55,981 nucleotides of DNA, from contig JBLHLC010000028.1 in assembly GCA_047619685.1 (NCBI GenBank), positions 1 to 55,981 of the forward strand, written 5' to 3'. Source of the DNA: JABDJZ01 sp047619685. Lineage in GTDB: Bacteria > Bacteroidota > Rhodothermia > Rhodothermales > UBA10348. Positions within the stretch are counted from its first letter, which is position 1, and every line of letters starts with the position of its first letter. The translations under genes and the position numbers were made by a program. The notes below the pieces were generated by a model. That model was not told the DNA's origin and ran no database searches. It saw only the letters and a program-made list of their open reading frames with translations. Positions 18,081 through 24,795 of the stretch are shown here, piece after piece.

Positions 18081-19636
18081 GCGGTGTCTTGGCCCGGCTC
18101 AGCTTCCGAAGCAGCGCCCGTTTCAGGCCTGAGAAGAGGAAAGAGAATCACGTCCCGAATGGAATCAGAGTTCGTCATGAGCATGGTCAGCCTGTCGATT
18201 CCGATCCCAAGACCAGCAGTGGGCGGCATGCCGTATTCCAGGGCTCGGAGGTAGTCCTCATCGATTGCCATGGCCTCGTCATCTCCGGCGGCATGAAGCC
18301 GATCCTGCGCCTCGAAACGGCTTCGCTGGTCGTCCGGGTCATTCAACTCGCTGAACGCATTGCAGATCTCTTTTCCACCAACGATTGCCTCGAAGCGTTC
18401 CACCAGTCCCGGCGTCGTTCTGTGGCGTTTGGCAAGCGGACTCAACTCAACTGGATAGTCCGTAATGAAGGTGGGCTGGATCAGCGTGGGCTCCACAAAC
18501 TCGCCAAAAATCTCGTCGATCAACTTCCCAACCCCCATGGAACTGTCCACGGAAAGGCCGAGATCCTCGGCGATGGCAACCAGTTCGTCGCGCGACCGTC
18601 CGTAGAGGTCGTACCCCGTTCGCTCTTCGATCGCTTTGAAAATGGGGATCCGTTTCCACGGACGCTCGAAAGAGATCGTGTGCTCTCCAAACTGGACGAC
18701 GGGAGAGCCGTGGAGAGCCGTGGCGATCGTCTCTACCAGTTCTTCCACCAGATCCATCATCCAGTCGTAGTCCCGATAAGCGACGTACAACTCCATCATG
18801 GTGAACTCCGGGTTGTGGAACCGACTCAGTCCCTCGTTCCGGAAGTCCTTGGCTATTTCGTACACACCCTCGAAGCCGCCGACAATAAGTCGTTTGAGGT
18901 AGAGCTCGTCCGCGATGCGCAAAAAGAGCGGCATGTCCAGCGCGTTGTGGTGCGTCGTAAAAGGCCGCGCGGCTGCCCCACCGTAGATGGGCTGGAGGGC
19001 AGGCGTTTCAACCTCCAGGTATTCACGCTCATCCAGGAAGCGCCTCATGGTGGAGACCAGTTTGGCGCGCTGGCGGAAAGTCTCCTTGACCTTCGGATTG
19101 ATGACCAGATCCACATACCGGTGACGGTAGCGGAATTCCTTGTCCGTCACCTCGTTGAAGACCTGCCCATCCTGTTCTTTGACCACCGGCAGCGGCCGCA
19201 GGGCCTTGGCCAGGAGAACCACGCGCTCCGCGTGCACGGAGACTTCGCCCATCTTGGTCCGAAAGGCATACCCTTCGATTCCCAGGATGTCCCCTATGTC
19301 CAGGAGGCGCTTGAAGATTGTGTTGTAGAACTCGTCCTCCAGGTCATCCCGCCTGACGTACACCTGGATTTGGCCCTGCCCGTCCTGCAAATGGAAGAAA
19401 GAGGCCTTCCCCATAATCCGGCGGGACATCATTCGGCCGGCAATGCTAACCTTGAAGGGCCCGGGGCCCCCGGTTTCCGGATCCGGTTGATGCTCCCCGT
19501 CGCTGAAATCAGCCAGAATCTGGGCCGAGCGATGCGTTACCTCCCACGAATGGGGATACGGATCTATGCCGGCTTCTTCGAGCTGGGTCCGCTCTTCACG
19601 GCGGCGTAATTCCTGTTCGGTGTGATCCAGGCTCAT
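18077..19636 (-). CDS. lysS: Lysine--tRNA ligase, class II
   Basis: 519 residues. It charges tRNA-Lys with lysine. It has an N-terminal OB-fold anticodon-binding domain (about 60-165) and a class II catalytic core. Motif 2 is seen in FRNEGLSRFHNPEFTMMELY and motif 3 in GLGIGIDRLTML. All family landmarks are intact, and the Glu-rich C-terminal tail is short. It sits downstream of a cyclophilin gene and is coupled to an MFS gene by a 4-bp overlap. A perfect 10-bp inverted repeat occupies the 48-bp gap before its start. Confidence 0.97.
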   Translation of the reverse strand: MSLDHTEQELRRREERTQLEEAGIDPYPHSWEVTHRSAQILADFSDGEHQPDPETGGPGPFKVSIAGRMMSRRIMGKASFFHLQDGQGQIQVYVRRDDLEDEFYNTIFKRLLDIGDILGIEGYAFRTKMGEVSVHAERVVLLAKALRPLPVVKEQDGQVFNEVTDKEFRYRHRYVDLVINPKVKETFRQRAKLVSTMRRFLDEREYLEVETPALQPIYGGAAARPFTTHHNALDMPLFLRIADELYLKRLIVGGFEGVYEIAKDFRNEGLSRFHNPEFTMMELYVAYRDYDWMMDLVEELVETIATALHGSPVVQFGEHTISFERPWKRIPIFKAIEERTGYDLYGRSRDELVAIAEDLGLSVDSSMGVGKLIDEIFGEFVEPTLIQPTFITDYPVELSPLAKRHRTTPGLVERFEAIVGGKEICNAFSELNDPDDQRSRFEAQDRLHAAGDDEAMAIDEDYLRALEYGMPPTAGLGIGIDRLTMLMTNSDSIRDVILFPLLRPETGAASEAEPGQDTA

Positions 19637-19644
19637 GACTTGCA

Positions 19645-19683
19645 GGGCTGTTGACTGAGAGGAGTATACTTGTTCAACAGCCC
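19645..19683. promoter_or_regulatory. Inverted repeat between the cyclophilin gene and lysS
   Basis: GGGCTGTTGA (19645-19654) and TCAACAGCCC (19674-19683) are a perfect 10-bp inverted repeat around 19 bp, with TATAC in the centre. It has no T run, so it is not a standard terminator. It lies 9 bp before the lysS start codon, where an RNA hairpin could control lysS translation or mRNA processing. Confidence 0.5.
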
Positions 19684-19684
19684 C

Positions 19685-20383
19685 CTACGGTCTATGTGGA
19701 CGAACGACCATGGGCAGAGGGTCCAGGGGCTGGTCGCCCAGGGCGGGGGACGTTGCGTCGCCCCTCATGTTTGGTGTGTCTACGCGGCTGATGGCGTCGA
19801 GGACTTCGAAGCCCTCCACCAGCTCGCCGTATACAGTGTACTGACCGTCCAGCCACGGCACGCCGCCTTCGGTCTTGTAAACTTCCCGATGACCGGCCGG
19901 AAACTTGAACGGAGCTCGATCCCTCTGGCTGAACTGCTGCTCAATCGAGTCCAGCTCCTCATCGGTATATTTCCGCCCAACGACGATGTAGAACTGACTC
20001 CCGTTCGAGGCCATTTCGGGGTTTCCCTGGCCCTGTCGGGCCGCGGCAAGCGCACCCCGCTTGTGAAACAGCTCCGGGCGCATCTCCGCTGGAATCTTGT
20101 AGTCGGGACCGCCAAGGCCATTGTTGAGCGGGCTTCCATCTTTGGAATTCGGATCTCCGCCCTGAATCATGAAGCCAGGTATGACGCGGTGCCAAAGGCT
20201 GCCGTTGAAGTATCCCTCGTCAGCCAGTTTGCGGAAGTTGTCCGAATGCAGGGGGGTCTGGTCGGACAGACGAACCACCAGCGTTCCGAGTTGAGTTTCT
20301 ACAGAGTACTCGTTCGAAATCTGCTGCTCGCAACCTATCAGGGTTGCAGCCAGGAGAACTAGAAGAATCGAAGTGCGAAGCAT
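19685..20383 (-). CDS. Cyclophilin-type peptidyl-prolyl isomerase, lipoprotein
   Basis: 232 residues. A lipoprotein signal ends at LIGCEQQ (Cys18), so the enzyme works in the periplasm, folding exported proteins by cis-trans isomerisation of prolyl bonds. The cyclophilin core is clear: WHRVIPGFMIQGGDP, with the catalytic Arg in HRVIPGF, then NGSQFYIVVG and YTVYGELVEGFEVLD. An insertion at about 140-175 (the region before KTEGGVPWLDG) is common in bacterial forms. It is followed by lysS in the same operon. A second, more divergent cyclophilin-like gene lies at 24082-24723. Confidence 0.93.
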   Translation of the reverse strand: MLRTSILLVLLAATLIGCEQQISNEYSVETQLGTLVVRLSDQTPLHSDNFRKLADEGYFNGSLWHRVIPGFMIQGGDPNSKDGSPLNNGLGGPDYKIPAEMRPELFHKRGALAAARQGQGNPEMASNGSQFYIVVGRKYTDEELDSIEQQFSQRDRAPFKFPAGHREVYKTEGGVPWLDGQYTVYGELVEGFEVLDAISRVDTPNMRGDATSPALGDQPLDPLPMVVRPHRP

Positions 20384-20388
20384 GGAAT

Positions 20389-20781
20389 TCAGGAGCCTAG
20401 CTGGAGCGTTTGTGCCAAATATCTGGCAATGGCAATGCGGAGGAGACGTTCCTGATCAGATTCAGAAAGGACCGGGACCGTCTTGACCCTCTCCCATCCT
20501 GACTCACCGGGTTCCGGTTCTGCCTCTCGTCGCCGATAGACCCCGATCGTGGACAGCACCAGGTAGGTGCCCTCCATGATGAGGTCCTGTTTCATTTCCT
20601 TTTTCAGACGTACGGAAAAGTCGCCATCACGGGAATGAATGCCTATCAAGAACAGAAGAGATTCTACGGAGGGGTCCCGGCCGTAGCGTTCTTCAGCCCA
20701 ACCACAGACCCGTGACCACGAGGCTTCCTCAGCGTCTGGATCACCCAGGAGTTCTACAATGGACTCGACCGAGGCGGTCAT
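20389..20781 (-). CDS. Hypothetical protein, operon-embedded
   Basis: 130 residues, not recognised as a known family. It is predicted soluble and mostly helical. The N-terminal region is acidic (VESIVELLGDPDAEEASWSR), and the middle has a segment LFLIGIHSRDGDFSVRLKKE that looks like a helix-turn-helix pair or a small globular domain. There is no signal peptide. The coding assignment is supported by position: the start overlaps the DUF2520-type gene stop by 4 bp, and the stop is 5 bp before the cyclophilin gene. Confidence 0.7.
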   Translation of the reverse strand: MTASVESIVELLGDPDAEEASWSRVCGWAEERYGRDPSVESLLFLIGIHSRDGDFSVRLKKEMKQDLIMEGTYLVLSTIGVYRRREAEPEPGESGWERVKTVPVLSESDQERLLRIAIARYLAQTLQLGS

Positions 20782-21695
20782 ACTTCGTCAGACGCCGGGG
20801 GCACCGGCAACGCCTCAATCACGCGATCCAGGATATCCATCGCGTCTGCGCTGGACAGCCGAGCCGTCTTTCGAGCGATCCGAACAGTCTCCGTGACCAG
20901 AGCAACGTAGCTGGTGATGAGATGCGGCGCGCGTTCACCAAGCAATTCCACATGCAGGCCCACCGTCTCCGTATCTCCCCTTACAACAGGACCCGTCAGG
21001 GCCCGATCCGGACCCCGATCCCGAATATTCTGAACCGTCCCCTCAAGCAACGGCTGGAGCATCGAAACGATCTCCTGTTCTCCAAGGGAGGTCGTTTGGA
21101 GTATTTCTCGGGCGATAGAAGCTATGGTGACCGCAAAATTGGAAGTGACAGAGGCAGCCAGATGTATCGCGACCTTGTCCGACGTCGAAACCTGGACGAC
21201 CCGAGACTCAGCCTTTTCAAAGAAGCCCCGGGCCATGCGACACGCAGATTCGTCTCCTTCTACGGTGACGTAACAGCCCTTTAGCGCGTCCGGCCGGGCC
21301 GGACCCGGAAATGACTGAAGGGGATGGGCGGCGGCTGTGGACGCGCCCAGGCGCTTGAGGGACGAGAGCGCTTCAGCAAGCTGGACTCCTGAGGTATGGA
21401 TCACGGTCTTGTCCTTCCAGTCTACCTCTGTCTCCGATAGCTCCTGCGCGACGCCGGAAATGTGGCCGTCAGGGATGGCAATCAGGATCAGGTCCGACGC
21501 CTGGCAAGCGGCGTCGAGCTCCAACTCGCTATCGGCGCCGATTTCAGCTGCCAGAGCAGCGGCTCTGGCGCTTGTGGGTGTGCGACCAAACACACCGATC
21601 GGCCTCCAGTCCTGTTTCAGCAGGCTCAGTCCGACTGACGACCCGACGGCGCCCGCTCCGATCAGCGTGAATCTTGGAGGACGCCGACCACCCAT
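20778..21695 (-). CDS. Rossmann-fold / DUF2520 oxidoreductase-like protein
   Basis: 305 residues. The N-terminal Rossmann domain begins with the dinucleotide-binding motif FTLIGAGAVGSSVG and resembles the NADP-binding part of ketopantoate and pyrroline-5-carboxylate reductases. The segment HTSGVQLAEALSSLK..AAHPLQSF is the hallmark of the Rossmann-like/DUF2520 pair. The C-terminal DUF2520 domain is helical. The reaction is not established for the family. It sits between the MEMO-like gene (1-bp overlap) and the small hypothetical gene (4-bp overlap). Confidence 0.85.
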   Translation of the reverse strand: MGGRRPPRFTLIGAGAVGSSVGLSLLKQDWRPIGVFGRTPTSARAAALAAEIGADSELELDAACQASDLILIAIPDGHISGVAQELSETEVDWKDKTVIHTSGVQLAEALSSLKRLGASTAAAHPLQSFPGPARPDALKGCYVTVEGDESACRMARGFFEKAESRVVQVSTSDKVAIHLAASVTSNFAVTIASIAREILQTTSLGEQEIVSMLQPLLEGTVQNIRDRGPDRALTGPVVRGDTETVGLHVELLGERAPHLITSYVALVTETVRIARKTARLSSADAMDILDRVIEALPVPPASDEV

Positions 21696-22468
21696 CAGGT
21701 TGAGATTAGGGCGCCGATAAACCCAGGAGCATTCGCCTCGGGATTTGTCATGGCCGTGATTCTGATGTTCGTCGCTCTCCGATGCAAGGCAGCGATTAGT
21801 GCCACCAGGACAGCGCCCTTGCCGTCAACCTGTATCGCGCTCGAGTTCATGTACTGCATCAGTCCGGAGACGTCCTTGGCCTCAAGCAGGGCAGACAGTT
21901 CGGCCATGGATTCCTCGGTAGCTTCGGCAATGTCTGCACAGGCCACGACAAGCGTGGCGCGGTTGTACATGATCTCGCCGATAGCGTGGCCCAACTCCCG
22001 ACAGAGGTCCGGACTTTCGGCCCCCATCACGATCGGGACAACACTGAAGTCTCCAAGCACCGTCTGTAGAAACGGCAACTGGACATCAATGCCGTGCGGA
22101 TGAAAGTGGCCCTCATCGCCTACAAAAATATCGTCGTCCTCGTCGCACAACTCGTCGCGCAGTTCTGCGCTAACCGGCACCTCTCCCAGTGGAGTCTGGT
22201 ATCGGTCCAGGCTGCAGACGTTGATCCGCTCGAACTCGCCGGCGTGGCTCGGGGACACGACAATGACGTTTTCGTAGTGCTCGTTTCGAATCGCACCAAA
22301 GATGCCTGCCGACACGGGGCCGCCGGCCAGGAGATTGGAATCGGGCACAATAACAGAATGCACGATCCCGAAGACTTCTTCCTTGGGAGCGGCGGCGAGG
22401 AGACGTTCGATCTGGCTGCGCAGGGGAGCCCCCTGCGTCGCGTACACGGCTTGCGCCTGTATTTTCAC
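21695..22468 (-). CDS. MEMO-like protein (AmmeMemoRadiSam system protein B family), divergent metal site
   Basis: 257 residues from a GTG start. The fold is that of the MEMO/AmmeMemoRadiSam-B family, related to extradiol dioxygenases, with recognisable landmarks VIVVSPSHAGEF and HGIDVQLPFLQTVL. Of the three usual metal-site positions, the His of PHAGY is replaced (VPDSN, residues 41-45). The His of the second site is kept (SPSH, His75). The SSDxSH motif has become CADIAEA (177-183). A nearby His cluster, HFHPH (121-125), could offer other ligands. Neither the AMMECR1 partner (A) nor the radical-SAM partner is adjacent. Function is unknown. It is 4 bp after the BioD-like gene. Confidence 0.8.
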   Translation of the reverse strand: MKIQAQAVYATQGAPLRSQIERLLAAAPKEEVFGIVHSVIVPDSNLLAGGPVSAGIFGAIRNEHYENVIVVSPSHAGEFERINVCSLDRYQTPLGEVPVSAELRDELCDEDDDIFVGDEGHFHPHGIDVQLPFLQTVLGDFSVVPIVMGAESPDLCRELGHAIGEIMYNRATLVVACADIAEATEESMAELSALLEAKDVSGLMQYMNSSAIQVDGKGAVLVALIAALHRRATNIRITAMTNPEANAPGFIGALIST

Positions 22469-22472
22469 AGTG

Positions 22473-23186
22473 TTATTTGGTTGATGATCCAGGTCTACTC
22501 AGAGATTTAAGCACGTCCAACAAGACCGGTTGGTCCTCGAGGGCACTTACGAGCCCATGAGAGTCGGTCGGATAGGACGGCCTCCATTCAATTGTCGCGA
22601 GAACTGGCGTGGGTCTCGCAAGCTCCGCGAGAACTTCCGGATTCATGGCTTCCGCGAACCCGTCACCGTACTGCCCAAACCCGTTCAGGATAAACCCCAG
22701 CGGATGAATCCCCTGAACCAACATCATGCGTTGTGTCATCAGGCAGTGATTCAACGTACCACGCGCAGTCCGGCCGACTATCACCGACGGAAGGCCCATG
22801 CGCTCCAGGAGGTCCACCATGAAGAACCTATCCGCAATCGGCACCAGAACACCACCACCGTCCACAATAACGAACTCGTGTCGGGATCGAAGCTCTTCAA
22901 ACGCACCCAGGATCTCATCCAGTACAACAGGACGACCTTCCACCCGGCTCGCCACATAGGGCGCCGCCATGGTCTCGAACCTGACTGGGTGGGTCAGGTG
23001 GGCGGGATCGTCCACGCCAAATCCAGCCATTGAAATCAGGGACGATGCCCCCGACCCCCCCGTAGTGATCGGGGTCATCATGGTGGCGTCCACGCCGAGT
23101 TTCCTCAGCAAGCCAACCAACCCCAAGCCCACCAGCGTCTGACCGACCCCGCGAGAGCTTCCAACAAGAAACAGGCCGTCTGCCAT
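22473..23186 (-). CDS. BioD-like P-loop protein with altered ATP site
   Basis: 237 residues from the ATG at 23186; a longer frame upstream reads into non-conserved sequence. The fold and motif order match dethiobiotin synthetase (BioD): the start LFLVGSSRGVGQT, the second strand MMTPITTGG, FVIVDGGGVLVPI, and the base-contact region LPSVIVGRTARGTLNHCLMT. However, the P-loop Lys is Gln16, and the second catalytic Lys (in KPVASG of E. coli) is Thr38. No other biotin genes are present. It is therefore likely a paralogue with a different or non-catalytic role, heading the MEMO/DUF2520 operon. Confidence 0.8.
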   Translation of the reverse strand: MADGLFLVGSSRGVGQTLVGLGLVGLLRKLGVDATMMTPITTGGSGASSLISMAGFGVDDPAHLTHPVRFETMAAPYVASRVEGRPVVLDEILGAFEELRSRHEFVIVDGGGVLVPIADRFFMVDLLERMGLPSVIVGRTARGTLNHCLMTQRMMLVQGIHPLGFILNGFGQYGDGFAEAMNPEVLAELARPTPVLATIEWRPSYPTDSHGLVSALEDQPVLLDVLKSLSRPGSSTK

Positions 23187-23297
23187 CAAAGGGCTAACCG
23201 GGAGACAAGGCGCAAAGGTAGGCCGACAACCATCCGCCAGCAAGCGCTGGCACTACGCAGCCAGCACCTTATCTGCGATGTCGGTTTGTCCGGCCCG

Positions 23298-23963
23298 CTA
23301 TTCAATTTGGTTGCCGGAACGTGTTACGAAGACATGGCGTGCGACTTCTCGACCCAGGCTTCTCTCGCCGGAGTCCAGCACGATGTCCATTGCACCGTCA
23401 AACGGCTCGATCCCGACGATGGTCACCTTGCTGCCCGGAAGAAGTCCCGCCTCTTCCAGGTAGTCCAGCATGTCGGAATTTCCGTCAGAGACGTGGTGTA
23501 CCACGACATGGCTGCCGGGCTCGACTTCGGCGAGCGACTCCGTGATCGACTCCTCGATGCGTCCGTCCCGGGTCGGAATAGGGTGACCGTGCGGATCGTG
23601 TGTCGGAAAGCCCAACATCTGGTCGATACGCTCCTCGAATTGCTCGGATATATGGTGCTCGAGACGCTCGGCCTCTTCATGCATCTGACCCCACGAGAAA
23701 CCCATTACTTCCTTGAGGTACGTTTCCAGGAGGCGGTGATGACGAATGATTTCAAGCGCCACCTTGGTACCTGCCTCGGTAAGGCGGACTCCATGGTAGG
23801 AGGCATAGTCGACCAACCCCATCTTTGTGAGGCGCTTCATCATATTGGTCACGGAGGCCGAGGATACGCCGGCAACGCCTGCGATCTCGTTCGTGGCCAC
23901 ACGGCCGCTGCCCTGTAGTTTGTAAATGGTCTTGAGGTAGTCTTCTACAGCCTGACTGAGCAT
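23298..23963 (-). CDS. DtxR/MntR-family metal-dependent regulator
   Basis: 221 residues in three parts. A winged helix (about 1-65) is followed by a dimerisation and metal-binding domain (about 66-140) with IIRHHRLLETYL, HEEAERLEHHIS and DPHGHPIP, which hold the His and Glu ligands of the family. A C-terminal FeoA-type SH3-like domain (about 148-221) completes it. Members bind Fe2+ or Mn2+ and then repress uptake genes by binding palindromes. A palindrome TTAGCCCCGGCTAA lies 25-38 bp before its start, suggesting autoregulation. A near-identical box precedes the redox operon at 41209. Whether it senses Fe or Mn cannot be decided here. Confidence 0.9.
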   Translation of the reverse strand: MLSQAVEDYLKTIYKLQGSGRVATNEIAGVAGVSSASVTNMMKRLTKMGLVDYASYHGVRLTEAGTKVALEIIRHHRLLETYLKEVMGFSWGQMHEEAERLEHHISEQFEERIDQMLGFPTHDPHGHPIPTRDGRIEESITESLAEVEPGSHVVVHHVSDGNSDMLDYLEEAGLLPGSKVTIVGIEPFDGAMDIVLDSGERSLGREVARHVFVTRSGNQIE

Positions 23964-23987
23964 GCGAGAGGCGGGGACTCTGATTTG

Positions 23988-24001
23988 TTAGCCCCGGCTA
24001 A
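23988..24001. promoter_or_regulatory. Putative DtxR-family operator, box 1
   Basis: TTAGCCCCGGCTAA is a perfect 6-bp inverted repeat with a 2-bp centre, in the divergent region between the DtxR-family gene and the cyclophilin-like gene at 24082. It matches box 2 (41222-41235) at 12 of 14 positions, and both are followed by AA. It could control either or both flanking genes. Confidence 0.6.
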
Positions 24002-24081
24002 AACAGAGGTCTGGCTGATTGGATCCGTAAGATCAGGATTGATCGCCGCCGTCGGGTGTTCGAGATTGCGACACTCAAAAC

Positions 24082-24723
24082 ATGGTGCTTATGCGTGCTT
24101 TCATTCCCCTGGGCCTCTTCCTCCTCATGATCGGCTGCAGTGCCTCCGATCCGCTGATGAGACCCTCCCTGGTTTCGCTCCATCAGCCGGCTCCGGATTC
24201 CTTCCAGGTTGAGATGATGACCAGCGAAGGGCCGTTTTCCTTGCGCCTCTACCGAGAGTGGTCCCCCCTTGCGGTTGACAGGGCTTATTACCTTTTCGAA
24301 AACAACTTCTACGAAGGGGCGCGCTTCTATCGTGTGGTCGAAAATTTCGTGGCCCAATTCGGCGGCTCGGGCGACCCTCTTATGGATGCGCAATGGCGCG
24401 AGATGCCGATCAACGACGAACCGGTAAGGACCAGCAATGTCCGCGGGACCCTTTCCTTTGCCCGCGCCGGCGCCAGGACGCGGTCGTTTACCATGTTCGT
24501 CAACCTGAAGGATAACCAGTTTCTGGATGCCGACAGGGGCGCCGCCAACGTCACAGGCTTCCCTCCGATTGGAAGGGTCGTCCATGGCATGGACGTGGTG
24601 GACCGGCTCTTTAGCGGCTACCGGGATGCCCCCATGCGCACGGATCTGAGCAGCGTCGTTCTTGCGGCCGAGTACCCCGAATTGGATTCGATTTCAGTGA
24701 CTTCCATCGGGCGTACCTGGTAG
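24082..24723 (+). CDS. Divergent cyclophilin-like lipoprotein
   Basis: 213 residues. The lipoprotein signal ends at LMIGCSAS. The remainder follows the cyclophilin pattern: MMTSEGPFSLRLYREWSPLAVDRAYYL, ARFYRVVENFVAQFGGSGDP, RGTLSFARAG, SFTMFVNLKDNQFLD and IGRVVHGMDVVDRLF. The catalytic Arg-equivalent is present in FYRVVENF, but several active-site residues differ, so isomerase activity is likely reduced or altered. ATG at 24091 (MRAF) is an alternative start. It is divergent from the DtxR-family gene and may share its operator. The giant T9SS gene starts 72 bp downstream. Confidence 0.85.
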   Translation: MVLMRAFIPLGLFLLMIGCSASDPLMRPSLVSLHQPAPDSFQVEMMTSEGPFSLRLYREWSPLAVDRAYYLFENNFYEGARFYRVVENFVAQFGGSGDPLMDAQWREMPINDEPVRTSNVRGTLSFARAGARTRSFTMFVNLKDNQFLDADRGAANVTGFPPIGRVVHGMDVVDRLFSGYRDAPMRTDLSSVVLAAEYPELDSISVTSIGRTW

Positions 24724-24772
24724 ACCAGGGAATCCCGGTATTTAGGGTCGAGGCGGGCGGACGATACCGGAC

Positions 24773-24782
24773 GGGTATACCC
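24773..24782. promoter_or_regulatory. Small palindrome before the giant T9SS gene
   Basis: GGGTATACCC is a perfect 10-bp palindrome 13 bp before the ATG, in the 72-bp gap after the cyclophilin-like gene. It may be an operator or part of the leader. No clear promoter boxes were recognised. Confidence 0.25.
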
Positions 24783-24795
24783 CTATCCCGTTGTC

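Noticed and set aside
18059..19609. A 516-codon open frame on the plus strand, opposite lysS.
   Set aside because: Shadow of the lysS codon pattern; lysS has all class II synthetase motifs on the other strand.
22473..23186. Calling the gene bioD (dethiobiotin synthetase).
   Set aside because: Both catalytic lysines are replaced and no other biotin genes are near.
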